Notes: generated by a model from the sequence alone, not told the origin. 55,252 nt of DNA from Mycolicibacterium palauense (GCF_002592005.1 NZ_NVQF01000038.1:1-55252), one strand, 5' to 3'. Counted from the stretch's first letter, positions 7,159 to 15,943 are shown. A program made the numbers and translations.

Positions 7159-9078
7159 TCAGGGCGCGGCCAGGCGTCCCTCGAGATACGCGGTGCGACC
7201 GGCCAGCCGCGCCAGCTTGCCGCTGGTGGTCCGGGGAATCGAACCCGCAGGTAGCAGTCGTACGTCGGCCACGGGCAGTCCGTGACGGGCGGACACCGCC
7301 GACCGGATCGCCTCGACCGCCGGCCGCGGGTCGGCACGCGCGGTTCCGGTCGCACGCTCGGCCAGGATCACCAGCTGCTCGGCGCTATCAGGAACCCCGT
7401 CCCCGGCGGGTCCGGTCGCCGGAACGGTGAACGCCGCGAGGTAGCCACGCCGCACCAGGGACGACGCCTCGGCCGCGGTGGTCTCGATGTCGTGCGGGTA
7501 GTGCAGCTCGCCGTCGACGACGATCAGGTCGGCCAGGCGGCCGGTGACATAGAGCTGCCCGGCCAGATAGACACCCAGGTCCCCGGTTCGCAGCCAGGCG
7601 GCCCCGGCGGGCACCCCGGTCCCGTGGCCGCCCCGCTCCAGCAGCGATGCCGGCCGCGCGCCGAAGGTCCGGCGGGTCTCCTCGGGGTGTCTCCAGTAGC
7701 CGCGGCCCACGTTGTTGCCGTGCAGCCAGATCTCACCCACCTCACCGTCGGGGATCTCACTATCGGTGTCGGGGTCGACGATGATCGCCCACTGGCTGCG
7801 CGCGACGTGCCCGCACGACACCTGGGCCACGGCACCGGGATCGTCGGCGTCGACTCGCACCGCCCGGCCCGCTGCCAGCGCCCGACGGTCCAGGTGCACA
7901 ACCGAGGCCTCCGCGTCGGGATCGATGGTGGCGACGAACAGCGTCGCCTCGGCGATGCCGTAGGACGGCTTGATCGCGGTGCGCGCGAGGCCATGCGGTG
8001 CGAACGCGGCGTTGAATGCCTCGATGGCGGTGATGCTCACCGGTTCGGAACCGATGATCATCACCACGTTGGTCAGGTCGATGTGGGTCGGGTCGATACC
8101 CCGGTCGGCGGACGGGCGTCCACGCTGGGCGGCCCACTCGTAGGCGAAGTTGGGCGCCGCGGTCACCACCCGACCGTGGCGGGCCTCCGCCGAGAGCGCC
8201 TCGATCCAGCGTTGCGGGCGGCGGATGAAGGCGGTGGGAGCCATCAGCGTCGAATGTCCGCCGTAGACCGCCGGGAAGCCGATCATCGACAGCCCCATGT
8301 CGTGGTAGAGCGGTAGCCAACTGACGCCGTGGGTGTTTCGGTCCAGCAGGTCGATCGACAGGATCATCTGCAGCAGATTGGTGCCCACGGCGCGGTGGGT
8401 GATCTCGACACCGGCCGGGGGTCGGGTGGCGCCGGAGGTGTACTGCAGGTGGGAGATGTCGTCGACGTCGAGGGCCACCTCACTGAACTCCCTGCCGGCT
8501 TCGTCGGGGACCCGGTCGACGACGACGATCGGTGGGTGCCCGAGGTGGGGGTTCTTGTCGAGGAAGCCCTCGACGGCCGGCACGGCCGACTCTGTGCTGA
8601 GCAGGATCGATGGTTCGGCGTCGGCCAGTGCGGTCTCCAGCCGTTCGGCGTGACCGGGTAACTCGGGGGCGAACAGCGGCACCGCGATCATGCCCGCCTT
8701 GACCGCGGCGAAGAACCCGCAGACGTAGTCGAGGCCCTGCGGCGCCACGATCGCCACCCGTTCCCCGCGGGTGGCGATCCGCTGCAGGTGCGCACCGACG
8801 GCGCGCAGCCGCACGCCGAGCTGCTTCCAGGTCAGCTCGACGGAGTGCCCGTCGCCGGGACCGGTGAAGTCGAGGTAGCGGTAGGCCACCGTGTCGCCGA
8901 CGGCGACCACATTGCGCTCGATCAGCGAGATCAGTGTGACGCCCGGAGGCAACACGATGCCGCCGTCGGCGTCCAGGCAGTCCTCGATCCGCAGTAAGCC
9001 CCTGGGGGCCAACAACTCCGGCTCGAGATCCGGCCTGGGATCCGGCTCGAGATCCGGCCTGGACGCACCGCCACCCAT
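7159..9078 (-). CDS. Fatty-acyl-AMP ligase, FadD32-like (FAAL)
   Basis: A 639-residue long-chain fatty-acyl-AMP ligase. FAALs adenylate fatty acids and pass them to acyl carriers of polyketide synthases rather than to CoA. Regions close to M. tuberculosis FadD32, as I recall it, include RVAIVAPQGLDYVCGFF, LQYTSGATRPPAGVEITH, GVSWLPLYHDMGLSMIGF, IKPSYGIAEATLFVAT, GEIWLHGNNVGRGYW and the C-terminal IPRTTSGKLARLAGR with the catalytic lysine. The ATG at 9078 is chosen because TACACT at 9086-9091 is placed 7 nt before it, which fits a leaderless transcript; a GTG at 9096 lies within that promoter. No polyketide synthase is in the window, so the partner carrier is elsewhere. The N-terminal 25 residues contain a duplicated Arg-Pro-Asp-Leu-Glu-Pro-Asp-Pro unit. 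Confidence 0.88.
   Translation of the reverse strand: MGGGASRPDLEPDPRPDLEPELLAPRGLLRIEDCLDADGGIVLPPGVTLISLIERNVVAVGDTVAYRYLDFTGPGDGHSVELTWKQLGVRLRAVGAHLQRIATRGERVAIVAPQGLDYVCGFFAAVKAGMIAVPLFAPELPGHAERLETALADAEPSILLSTESAVPAVEGFLDKNPHLGHPPIVVVDRVPDEAGREFSEVALDVDDISHLQYTSGATRPPAGVEITHRAVGTNLLQMILSIDLLDRNTHGVSWLPLYHDMGLSMIGFPAVYGGHSTLMAPTAFIRRPQRWIEALSAEARHGRVVTAAPNFAYEWAAQRGRPSADRGIDPTHIDLTNVVMIIGSEPVSITAIEAFNAAFAPHGLARTAIKPSYGIAEATLFVATIDPDAEASVVHLDRRALAAGRAVRVDADDPGAVAQVSCGHVARSQWAIIVDPDTDSEIPDGEVGEIWLHGNNVGRGYWRHPEETRRTFGARPASLLERGGHGTGVPAGAAWLRTGDLGVYLAGQLYVTGRLADLIVVDGELHYPHDIETTAAEASSLVRRGYLAAFTVPATGPAGDGVPDSAEQLVILAERATGTARADPRPAVEAIRSAVSARHGLPVADVRLLPAGSIPRTTSGKLARLAGRTAYLEGRLAAP
9017..9064 (-). 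repeat. In-frame 24-bp tandem duplication in the FAAL N-terminus
   Basis: Two adjacent 24-bp copies, 9017-9040 and 9041-9064, differ only at the last base. They add eight codons without a frame shift and lie before the conserved fold, so activity should not be affected. Confidence 0.85.
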
Positions 9079-9085
9079 GGTGCCA

Positions 9086-9091
9086 AGTGTA
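9086..9091 (-). promoter_or_regulatory. -10 box of the leaderless FAAL gene
   Basis: On the minus strand TACACT is followed by 7 nt and then the ATG at 9078, the spacing of mycobacterial leaderless promoters. No clear -35 box is visible. Confidence 0.55.
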
Positions 9092-9160
9092 GGCACCGAC
9101 GCGGCCGTTGCGGTGACGCCGGGCCCGCCCCTGGCCCCGGTGTCGGGATCGGCCCCCGCC

Positions 9161-9799
9161 TCAGGCGATGATGCGCACCAGATACGGCGCCATGTTCTTG
9201 GTGCGCACCGGCGACACGGTGACCACCGGGTCGCCGGCCTCCAGCATCTGGCCGTTGCCCAGGAACATCGCCACGCTCTGGGTGCCCTCCGGGCCGAAGA
9301 AGATCAGGTCGCCGGGAAGTGCCTGCGACGGTAAGACTTTCTGGCCGACCTTGTACTGCTCGCCCGAGGACCGTGGCAGCTTCACCCCGGCGCCGGCGTA
9401 GGCGTAGACCATCAGCCCGGAGGCGTCGAACCCGACGACATCGGCTCCGGGGTCCTGAGCCGGCGACCCGACCTGCGCGGGCACCTGCGGGGCCGCGACC
9501 GGTGCGGGCACCTGCGGGGCGGGCACCAGCCCGGGGATGGTGGCGGCCTGGTCGAGCACCGGAAGTCCGTCCGCGGCGGGCTCGGGGGTGGTGGGCGGCT
9601 GCGGGATGCCGCGGGTCGGTCCCTCGGCATTGCCGCCGCCGTAGGTGAACGGCACACCGCGTTGGGACAGCCCGCGGGCGATCACCAGGTTGATGTACTG
9701 CTGGTTGGTCACCGGGCGGGTGAACATGTCGGCGTAGGCGAGCCCGGGGCTCACCAGCAGCAGCGCAAGACTCAGCGCGATAACACCGATGCGTCTCAT
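9161..9799 (-). CDS. ripD: RipD-like NlpC/P60 protein with lost catalytic residues
   Basis: 212 residues with a signal peptide (residues 1-23, LAYADMF at the cleavage site). The NlpC/P60 fold is recognisable: QYINLVIARGLSQRGVPFTYGGG, then GFDASGLMVYAYAGAGV, LPRSSGEQYKVGQKV, LPGDLIFFGPEGTQSVAMFLG and MLEAGDPVVTVSPVR. The nucleophile position is Ala126 in FDASG instead of Cys, and the histidine position is Ser175 in TQSVAMF; Glu187 remains. Known mycobacterial RipD has the same Ala/Ser substitutions and binds peptidoglycan without cutting it. Unusually, about 65 Pro/Ala/Gln-rich residues (APQVPAPVAAPQVPAQVG) sit inside the domain between YGGG and FDASG, whereas the M. tuberculosis protein, as I recall it, carries such repeats as a C-terminal tail. 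An adequate ribosome binding site (GGAGAG) precedes the ATG. Confidence 0.85.
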   Translation of the reverse strand: MRRIGVIALSLALLLVSPGLAYADMFTRPVTNQQYINLVIARGLSQRGVPFTYGGGNAEGPTRGIPQPPTTPEPAADGLPVLDQAATIPGLVPAPQVPAPVAAPQVPAQVGSPAQDPGADVVGFDASGLMVYAYAGAGVKLPRSSGEQYKVGQKVLPSQALPGDLIFFGPEGTQSVAMFLGNGQMLEAGDPVVTVSPVRTKNMAPYLVRIIA

Positions 9800-10148
9800 G
9801 TGGGCTCTCCACCTTTCTCGGGACCGGGGCACGGCGGGCCGTGGCCGTCGGTGCGTCGTGCGCACGCCCGCGCGGCGGATCCATCCGGTGCCCGCCGGTG
9901 CCTGTTGCGCGGGCGCCGTCGTGGGGTGAGCCGGGCACACGCCGCCCGATTCACACCAGTCTCTGCTGTCACTTTTACACCACCGAAAGGACGCCGGCCG
10001 CCCGCGGAGACCCCGCGGGCGGCATTCTTTGTCGTACCGTGACCCAACGGTGATCGTGCTGCCCCCAGGGGCGCGAAGTGGCACCGTCCGCCGCCTTTCC
10101 GTCAGGGCCGCTTACGGTTTCGGCGGCGCGCCACGCGGTGCGGCGCGC
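9800..10148 (-). other. 349-bp leader/intergenic region upstream of the RipD-like gene
   Basis: No gene is supported here. It contains a GC-rich hairpin at 9997-10023 and, on the minus strand, GTGACA and GGTGTGAATCG elements downstream of it. A leader this long before an NlpC/P60 gene raises the possibility of a cis-acting RNA such as the ydaO (c-di-AMP) class known before wall-hydrolase genes. I can see a TGAATC match but not the rest of that consensus, so this is only a suggestion. Confidence 0.3.
9997..10023. terminator. GC-rich hairpin between the DUF899 and RipD-like genes
   Basis: GCCGCCCGCGG pairs perfectly with CCGCGGGCGGC across a 5-nt loop. On the plus strand it is followed by ATTCTTTG. 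It could end transcription of the DUF899 gene, which stops 126 bp away on the minus strand, or form part of the RipD leader. Confidence 0.5.
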
Positions 10149-10904
10149 TCAGGGGCGCGGCGGTCCGTAGCGTGCCGCGATGTCCGGCGAGTCCAGCCAC
10201 CCCGAGTAGGTCGGCCGCGACGGCCACCCCGGTGGGGAGTCCAGCCACTCCTCCTGGCGTCCCCACGGCAGGATGTCGAGAAGCGCGAAGGAATAGCCCA
10301 GTTGCTCGGTGCCGCGGCCGTTGGTGTGCCAGGTGCGAAAGACCGCGTCGCCGTCGCGCAGGAACACGTTGACCGCGAAACCCCCACCGGGCGCGGCGTC
10401 CACGTCGGTGCCGAAGGCGCTTCCCGAACAGGAGTACCAGTCCATCCTGTTGCCGACCTTGTGGCGGTAGTCCAGCGCCTCCCCGATCGGGCCGTTGGTG
10501 ACGATGACGAACCGGGCATCGTAGCTGTCCAGGAATCCCAGTCGGGTGAACTGCGAGGTGAATCCCGTGCAACCCCCGCACTGCCAGTCCGCGCCGTCGC
10601 TCCACATGTGGTGGTAGGTGATCAGCTGTGATCGGCCGGCGAACAGGTCGACCAACCGGAGCGGACCGTCCGGGCCGGTCAGGGTGTACTCGGGCATCCG
10701 CACCATCGGCAGGCGCCGGCGCTGCGCGGCGATCGCGTCGAGCTCGCGGGTGGCGGCCTTCTCCCGGCGCCGCAGATCGTCCAGGGCGTCGCGCCAGGTG
10801 TGCTCATCCACCACCGGGGGCAGAGCGGCCGGCTCCGGCGATGAGTCGGCGGCTGGGCGGATAGATGAGTGAGCAGGTGTGCGTTGCGGTGCGGGATCGG
10901 TCAT
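10149..10904 (-). CDS. DUF899 family (thioredoxin-like fold) protein
   Basis: 251 residues. The first ~35 are Pro/Ala/Ser-rich. Next come TWRDALDDLRRREKAATRELD and RRRLPMVRMPEYTLTG, typical of the DUF899 start, then a thioredoxin-like core with ITYHHMWSDG and CGGCTGFTSQFTRLGFL, which carries a CxxC pair, YDARFVIVTNGP, and DWYSCSGSAFGTD. DUF899 proteins resemble AhpC/thioredoxin folds, and their reaction is undefined. ATG at 10904 is preferred over GTG at 10913 because AAGGAG sits 8 nt before it and directly abuts the GTG. With tpx as neighbour a redox role is plausible but not shown. Confidence 0.85.
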   Translation of the reverse strand: MTDPAPQRTPAHSSIRPAADSSPEPAALPPVVDEHTWRDALDDLRRREKAATRELDAIAAQRRRLPMVRMPEYTLTGPDGPLRLVDLFAGRSQLITYHHMWSDGADWQCGGCTGFTSQFTRLGFLDSYDARFVIVTNGPIGEALDYRHKVGNRMDWYSCSGSAFGTDVDAAPGGGFAVNVFLRDGDAVFRTWHTNGRGTEQLGYSFALLDILPWGRQEEWLDSPPGWPSRPTYSGWLDSPDIAARYGPPRP

Positions 10905-10963
10905 GGCGGTCACTCCTTCGACGGGGCCCGGCTGGGTGTCGAAGGTACTGACCGCCGGCAGTT

Positions 10964-10989
10964 CCGAAAATCAGCGCCGAAAATCAGCG
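10964..10989. repeat. 13-bp tandem duplication
   Basis: CCGAAAATCAGCG is repeated twice without a gap (10964-10976, 10977-10989), followed by CCGAA. It lies in the spacer between the DUF899 and tpx genes. Confidence 0.8.
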
Positions 10990-11014
10990 CCGAAGACCGA
11001 GCCCCGATCCCGGC

Positions 11015-11060
11015 GTGCGGCCCGCCGGTGGTGCACCCGGGCACCTCCGGCGGGCCGCAC
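11015..11060 (-). terminator. Terminator hairpin of tpx
   Basis: A perfect 14-bp stem (GTGCGGCCCGCCGG with CCGGCGGGCCGCAC) encloses 18 nt, which contain an inner GGTGC/GCACC pairing. It begins 8 nt beyond the tpx stop codon. There is no U-tract, which is common in mycobacteria. Confidence 0.75.
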
Positions 11061-11068
11061 GTGTGCGC

Positions 11069-11566
11069 TCAGGACGACAGCGCTGCCAGCGCGGCGTCGT
11101 AGTCGGGCTCCTGGCCGATCTCGGGGACCAGCTCGGTGTAGGTCACGTTGCCGTCGGGTCCGATGACCACCACGGCGCGGCCCAGCAGCCCGGCCATCGG
11201 TCCGTCGGCGATGGTGATGCCGTAGTCCTGGCCGAAGCTGTCCCGGAAGGCCGAGGCGGTGGCGACGTTCTCGATGTCCTCTGCGCCACAGAACCGCTTC
11301 TGGGCGAACGGCAGATCGTTGGAGACGCACAGCACGGTTGCGCCGCTGCCGGCGGCGCGCTCGTTGAAGGTCCGCACGCTGGTCGCGCACACCGGGGTGT
11401 CGATGGAGGGAAAGATGTTCAGCAGCAACGACTTACCCTGGAAGGTGTCGCTGCCGACGGTGCCGAGGTCGGTTCCGGTGAGAGTGAAGGCGGGCGCCGG
11501 GGAGCCCACGGCGGGCAGCTCACCGACGGTGTTGATCGCATTTCCACGCAACGTTATCTGTGCCAT
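11069..11566 (-). CDS. tpx: Thiol peroxidase Tpx
   Basis: 165 residues, the same length as M. tuberculosis Tpx. It is an atypical 2-Cys peroxiredoxin that reduces hydrogen peroxide and alkyl hydroperoxides in the cytosol using thioredoxin. The peroxidatic Cys60 lies in SIDTPVCATSVR and the resolving Cys93 in DLPFAQKRFC; Cys80 is also present, as in the family. Thr57 and Arg133-region residues around FRDSFGQDYG are conserved. The start is taken at 11566 (MAQITLRGNAIN) to match the family; an in-frame start six codons upstream is less likely. A strong hairpin follows the stop, so it is probably transcribed alone. Confidence 0.95.
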   Translation of the reverse strand: MAQITLRGNAINTVGELPAVGSPAPAFTLTGTDLGTVGSDTFQGKSLLLNIFPSIDTPVCATSVRTFNERAAGSGATVLCVSNDLPFAQKRFCGAEDIENVATASAFRDSFGQDYGITIADGPMAGLLGRAVVVIGPDGNVTYTELVPEIGQEPDYDAALAALSS

Positions 11567-11656
11567 GGATACATAGTCTGCCAAGGCCCGGCGCCGTCCG
11601 TGCGGCAGGGTGGCCGCGGCCGGCCCCGGCGCCGGCCGGGGCCGGGCGAGCGGTGC

Positions 11657-12475
11657 CTAACGGTGCCGCTCGCGCACCTTGTAGGTCGAGGGCCACGACA
11701 GCCGGGAGTCGTCGCCGACCAGCGGTATCCCCGCGCCGCCGACCTTGATGTCGTAGGCTTCCTGGCCGCTGCCGACCTCGCGGCCGGCGTGTTCGCGCGC
11801 CAGGTAGTACAACTCGTCGATGGAGGCCTCGCTGTAGGCCACGAAGGTCGTCTTGCGCACGGCGTCTCCGAACCCGGCGGTCATCCGGTCCGGCAGGATC
11901 ATCGTCGCGAAGGCGCCCACCGCCCACACCGCCACCGGGATCAGCCAGTAGAACACGTAGGACAGGGGGGCATCCCCGGCGCGCACACTGGCGTTGCCGG
12001 AGACCACCGGCGGGATCATCGCCGAGATCGTCATGACCCCGAGAAGGCCCACCCACAACCAGCTCAGCCGTACGCTCATCGCCTCGAACAAATCGCTCTT
12101 GACCATCTCGGGCGGCCGGCCCGCCGCGGCGAACTCACGCACGAAGGGCTTGCCGCTGGCGGCGCCGACCAGGGCCGCCAGGAAGAGCCCGGCGATGCTC
12201 AGGGGCTGACTCCAGCGCTCCAGGAACCAGTCGCTGAGAGTGAGACTGAGCAGCGTCAGCACCGCGAAGGTCCCGACGGCTCCCACCCCCAGCGGCTGGT
12301 CGGTCGCTCCCCCGCGCCCGGTCGTCATCACCCCGATGGCGACCACCAGGGCCACCACGGCGGCGAGGGCGAACGGCACATTGGCGACGAGCAGCCAGTA
12401 GACGACCCACGGCGCGAATCCCAAGAGAATGCCCACGAGCGCCAGTGTATTGGTCACGGGTGTGGCCACGATCAT
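11657..12475 (-). CDS. Multi-pass membrane protein of unknown function
   Basis: 272 residues with about six predicted membrane segments: near residues 8-26, 30-50, 66-82, 92-108, 138-156 and 172-195. The cytosolic C-terminal ~70 residues contain FGDAVRKTTFVAYSEASIDELYYLAREHAGREVGS in several charged blocks. I do not recognise the family. It is divergent from aceA across a 169-bp spacer. The ATG start lacks a clear ribosome binding site. Confidence 0.7.
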   Translation of the reverse strand: MIVATPVTNTLALVGILLGFAPWVVYWLLVANVPFALAAVVALVVAIGVMTTGRGGATDQPLGVGAVGTFAVLTLLSLTLSDWFLERWSQPLSIAGLFLAALVGAASGKPFVREFAAAGRPPEMVKSDLFEAMSVRLSWLWVGLLGVMTISAMIPPVVSGNASVRAGDAPLSYVFYWLIPVAVWAVGAFATMILPDRMTAGFGDAVRKTTFVAYSEASIDELYYLAREHAGREVGSGQEAYDIKVGGAGIPLVGDDSRLSWPSTYKVRERHR

Positions 12476-12644
12476 GCGGCCGGGGTGAGTTGACCTGGAT
12501 CACGTCGACCGGTGGGTATTGCGCCGCGGGTTGTCCCTGACCAAACGCCAACGGCCACTCAGCCCGGCGCCGTATTGTCGGTGGTGGGCAGGTCGGGCCC
12601 CGAAGAGCAGGGCCGGAACACCGCGCTGAACAGGAGGCAGGCAG
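12476..12644. promoter_or_regulatory. Divergent promoter region of aceA and the membrane protein
   Basis: A -10-like TATTGT lies at 12573-12578 on the plus strand, about 67 bp before the aceA start. A GGGTAT element at 12514-12519 resembles a SigF -10, but no GTTT lies at the right distance. The aceA ribosome binding site AGGAGG is at 12632-12637, 7 nt before the ATG. Confidence 0.4.
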
Positions 12645-14960
12645 ATGGCCGCAGTCACGGTAGTCACCGAAGTCGGGGCCGACGAGCGGACCCAGACACC
12701 GTTCGAGCGGGATGTCGCCGCCACCCAGGCGTACTTCGACAGCTCCCGCTTCGACGGCATCGTCCGGCTCTACACGGCCCGGCAGGTCGTCGAGCAGCGT
12801 GGCACCATCGCCGTCGACCACACCGTGGCGCGTGAGGCCTCGGCGGCGTTCTATGCCCGTCTGCGCGAACTGTTCTCCGAGCACAGGAGCATCACCACCT
12901 TCGGCCCCTACTCGCCGGGGCAGGCGGTGGCCATGAAGCGGATCGGAATCGAGGGCATCTACCTCGGCGGATGGGCGACCTCGGCGAAGGGATCGATCAG
13001 CGAGGACCCCGGTCCCGATCTGGCGAGCTATCCGCTCAGCCAGGTGCCCGACGAGGCCGCCGGACTGGTGCGCGCGCTGCTGACCGCCGACCGCAACCAG
13101 GAGTACCTGCGCCAGCAGATGACCGACGCGCAGCGTGCGGCCACCCCGGCCTACGACTACCGACCGTTCATCATCGCCGATGCCGACACCGGCCACGGCG
13201 GTGATCCGCACGTGCGCAACCTGATTCGCCGCTTCGTCGAGGCCGGCGTGTCCGGGTACCACATCGAGGACCAGCGGCCCGGCACCAAGAAGTGCGGGCA
13301 CCAGGGCGGCAAGGTGCTCGTGCCCTCCGACGAGCAGCTCAAGCGGCTCAACGCCGCCCGGTTCCAGCTCGACATCATGCGGGTGCCCGGCATCATCGTG
13401 GCGCGCACCGACGCCGAGGCGGCCAATCTGATCGACAGCCGCGCCGACGAACGGGACCAGCCCTTCCTGCTGGGTGCCACCAACCTCAAGGTGCCGCCGT
13501 ACAAGGCGTGCTTCCTGGCGCTGGTGCGGCGCTTCTTCGACGCCGGGGTCAAGGAACTCAACGGGCACCTGCTCTACGACCTGCCCGACGGCGAGTACGC
13601 CGTCGCCGACGCCTGGCTGGAGCGGCAGGGACTCGCCTCGGCCGTCACGGAGTCCGCCGCCGCCTGGCTGGACGGGCACGGCGAATCGCTGGACACCATG
13701 TTCGACCGGGTCGAGTCGCAGTTCGTCGATGCCTGGCAGTCCGACGCCGGGCTGGACACCTACGGCGAAACAGTCGCCGAGCTGCTGGAGTTCCGCGAAC
13801 GCGAGGGCGAGGCCGCGGGCATGAGCGCGGCCGACTGGCGCGCGTTCGCCGCGACCGCCTCGCTGTACGCCGCCCGGGAGAAGGCCCGCGAGCTCGGCGC
13901 CGACGCCGCGTGGGACTGCGAACGGGCCAAGACTCCCGAGGGCTACTACCAGGTGCGCGGCGGCATCCCGTATGCCATCGCCAAGTCACTGGCCGCCGCG
14001 CCGTTCGCGGATCTGCTGTGGATGGAGACCAAGACCGCCGACCTGGCCGACGCCAAGCAGTTCGCCGACGCGATCCACGCCGTCTACCCGGACAAGATGC
14101 TGGCCTACAACCTGTCCCCCTCGTTCAACTGGGACACCACCGGGATGAGCGACGAGGAGATGCGCCGCTTCCCCGAGGAACTCGGCAAGATGGGCTTCGT
14201 CTTCAACTTCATGACCTACGGCGGCCATCAGATCGACGGTGTGGCCGCCGAGGAGTTCGCCACCGCGCTGCGCCAGGACGGCATGCTGGCGCTGGCCCGG
14301 CTGCAACGCAAGATGCGCCTGGTCGAGTCGCCCTACCGCACTCCGCAGACGCTGGTCGGCGGCCCGCGCAGCGACGCCGCGCTGGCCGCGTCGTCCGGGC
14401 GCACCGCCACCACCAAGGCCATGGGCAAGGGCTCCACCCAGCACCAGCATCTGGTGCAGACCGAGGTGCCCAAGAAGCTGCTGGAGGACTGGCTGGCGCT
14501 GTGGGGCGAGCACTACCAGCTCGGCGAGCAGTTCCGGGTGCAGCTGCGTCCCCGCCGTGCCGGTGGCGAGGTGCTCGAACTCGGCATCTACGACAAGCAC
14601 GACGGGACCGAGGAACTGCTGGCCAACGTGCTCGTGGATCCGATCAAGGACCGCCACGGACGCAGCATCCTGACGGTGCGTGACCAGAACACGTTCGCCG
14701 AGAAGCTGCGGCAGAAGCGGTTGATGACGCTGATCCACCTGTGGCTGATCAACCGGTTCAAGGCCGACGCCGTCTACTACGTCACCCCGACCGAGGACAA
14801 CATCTATCAGACCGAGAAGATGAAATCGCACGGCATCTTCAGCGATGTCCACAAGGATGTCGGGGAGATCATCGTCGCCGACGTCAACCACGACCGGATC
14901 GACGAGCTGCTCGCCGCCGACGGCGCGGCGCTGGCCAAGCTGATCCGCAAGCAGGACTGA
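12645..14960 (+). CDS. aceA: Isocitrate lyase, long form (ICL2/AceA)
   Basis: 771 residues, the length of the long mycobacterial isocitrate lyase (ICL2), which splits isocitrate into glyoxylate and succinate for the glyoxylate shunt during growth on fatty acids or acetate and also acts in the methylcitrate cycle. The lyase signature [10 protein letters not shown] is at residues 215-224 with catalytic Cys217. [19 protein letters not shown] carries the metal-binding Asp. Residues ~600-771 form the extra C-terminal domain found only in ICL2. In M. tuberculosis H37Rv this gene is split in two (Rv1915/Rv1916); here it is intact. AGGAGG 7 nt before the ATG supports the start. It converges on the universal stress gene. 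Confidence 0.95.
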   Translation: MAAVTVVTEVGADERTQTPFERDVAATQAYFDSSRFDGIVRLYTARQVVEQRGTIAVDHTVAREASAAFYARLRELFSEHRSITTFGPYSPGQAVAMKRIGIEGIYLGGWATSAKGSISEDPGPDLASYPLSQVPDEAAGLVRALLTADRNQEYLRQQMTDAQRAATPAYDYRPFIIADADTGHGGDPHVRNLIRRFVEAGVSGYHIEDQRPGTKKCGHQGGKVLVPSDEQLKRLNAARFQLDIMRVPGIIVARTDAEAANLIDSRADERDQPFLLGATNLKVPPYKACFLALVRRFFDAGVKELNGHLLYDLPDGEYAVADAWLERQGLASAVTESAAAWLDGHGESLDTMFDRVESQFVDAWQSDAGLDTYGETVAELLEFREREGEAAGMSAADWRAFAATASLYAAREKARELGADAAWDCERAKTPEGYYQVRGGIPYAIAKSLAAAPFADLLWMETKTADLADAKQFADAIHAVYPDKMLAYNLSPSFNWDTTGMSDEEMRRFPEELGKMGFVFNFMTYGGHQIDGVAAEEFATALRQDGMLALARLQRKMRLVESPYRTPQTLVGGPRSDAALAASSGRTATTKAMGKGSTQHQHLVQTEVPKKLLEDWLALWGEHYQLGEQFRVQLRPRRAGGEVLELGIYDKHDGTEELLANVLVDPIKDRHGRSILTVRDQNTFAEKLRQKRLMTLIHLWLINRFKADAVYYVTPTEDNIYQTEKMKSHGIFSDVHKDVGEIIVADVNHDRIDELLAADGAALAKLIRKQD

Positions 14961-14970
14961 GCGTCGCTGC

Positions 14971-15005
14971 GCGCCCGGGGGGTGCGGTTTGGGCCCCGGG
15001 GGCGC
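14971..15005. terminator. Convergent hairpin between aceA and the USP gene
   Basis: GCGCCCGGGG pairs with a downstream CCCC-GG-GGGCGC that has a 2-nt bulge; the loop is 13 nt. It lies between two converging stop codons (14960 and 15017). Confidence 0.5.
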
Positions 15006-15016
15006 GGGGCCGCCCG

Positions 15017-15943
15017 TCAGTCCGGGCGGCGCGCGACGAGTACCGGGATCTCCACGGCGTTCACCACATCGCGGGCCACCGAGCCCAGCAACATCCCGGT
15101 GAAGCCGCCGCGGCCGTGGCTGCCCACCACCAGCAGCTGAGCATCCTTGGCGAGCTCGACCAGCCGGCGCGCCGGGTTGTCGGGCACCACCCGGGTGCGC
15201 ACCGTGACGTCGGGGTAGCGCTCCCGCCATCCCGCGAGGCGCTCCGAGAGCACCTCCTGCTCGCTGACCTCGATATTGGCCCACTCCACCGGCGCCACAC
15301 CCGGCCGGCCGAAGCCCAGCGGGCCCATGTCGCTGAACGCGTGGAAGGCGATCAGCTCCACACCGCGTCGCGACGCCTCGTCGAAGGCGATCTGCGTCGC
15401 CAGTTCGGAGGCCGGCGAGCCGTCGACACCGACCACCACCGGCGCCGGGGATGCCGGGTATTCGGAGAGCCGGGAGGGATGTTCGGCATGGACGACGGCG
15501 ACCGGACCGTGTGCGTGGCGGATCAGCGTGGCGCTGACCGACCCCAGCAGTGCCCGGCCGAGGGCGCCGAGCCCGCGGCACCCGACCACCATCAGCTCCG
15601 CATGGTGGGACAACTCGATCAACGTCGGCAGGACCGCGGCGTGCACCGTCTCGGTGCTGATCTCCGGGAACCGGTCCTCGGGCAGGGCGGCGACAGCCGC
15701 CAGCACCTGCTTGTGCGCGTCGGCGACGATCTGCTGGGCCTGGTCTTCCTGCCACTGCGCGTAGTCGGCCGAGACCGGGTAGACCGGGCTGCCCGCGGCG
15801 ACAGCGGGGGCGACCACGTGGACCAGCGTCAACGGGGCCCGGCGCAGCACGGCCTCGCGCGCCGCCCATTCCACGGCGGCCTCCGAGGGCGGTGAGCCGT
15901 CGACTCCGACCACGATGCCCGTCCGCTGTGGTTGATCCGCCAT
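15017..15943 (-). CDS. Tandem universal stress protein
   Basis: 308 residues made of two USP domains, about 10-150 and 160-305. Each begins with the USP strand VVVGVDGSP and ends with the ATP-binding pattern G-2x-G-9x-G-S: GCRGLGALGRALLGSVS in the first and GSHGRGGFTGMLLGSVA in the second. Such tandem proteins bind ATP in the cytosol and are usually induced by hypoxia through DosR in mycobacteria. The start at 15943 follows an AGGAGG site; an in-frame start 23 codons earlier is less likely. A GGGGAC/GTCCCC palindrome about 106-120 nt upstream may be a DosR-type site. Confidence 0.93.
   Translation of the reverse strand: MADQPQRTGIVVGVDGSPPSEAAVEWAAREAVLRRAPLTLVHVVAPAVAAGSPVYPVSADYAQWQEDQAQQIVADAHKQVLAAVAALPEDRFPEISTETVHAAVLPTLIELSHHAELMVVGCRGLGALGRALLGSVSATLIRHAHGPVAVVHAEHPSRLSEYPASPAPVVVGVDGSPASELATQIAFDEASRRGVELIAFHAFSDMGPLGFGRPGVAPVEWANIEVSEQEVLSERLAGWRERYPDVTVRTRVVPDNPARRLVELAKDAQLLVVGSHGRGGFTGMLLGSVARDVVNAVEIPVLVARRPD

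Noticed and set aside
7231..7250. A tRNA T-arm-like sequence (GGTTCGATTCC on the minus strand)
   Set aside because: It codes the conserved GSIPRTTSG region of the fatty-acyl-AMP ligase, and no anticodon arm or acceptor stem can be formed around it.
5942..7285. Ser/Val-rich plus-strand frame over the acidic secreted protein
   Set aside because: It is the complement of the Asp/Thr/Gly repeats and has no ribosome binding site or signal peptide.
12489..12519. SigF-type promoter before aceA (GTTG and GGGTAT)
   Set aside because: The two elements are 21 nt apart, longer than the usual 15-17, and the -35 is not GTTT.
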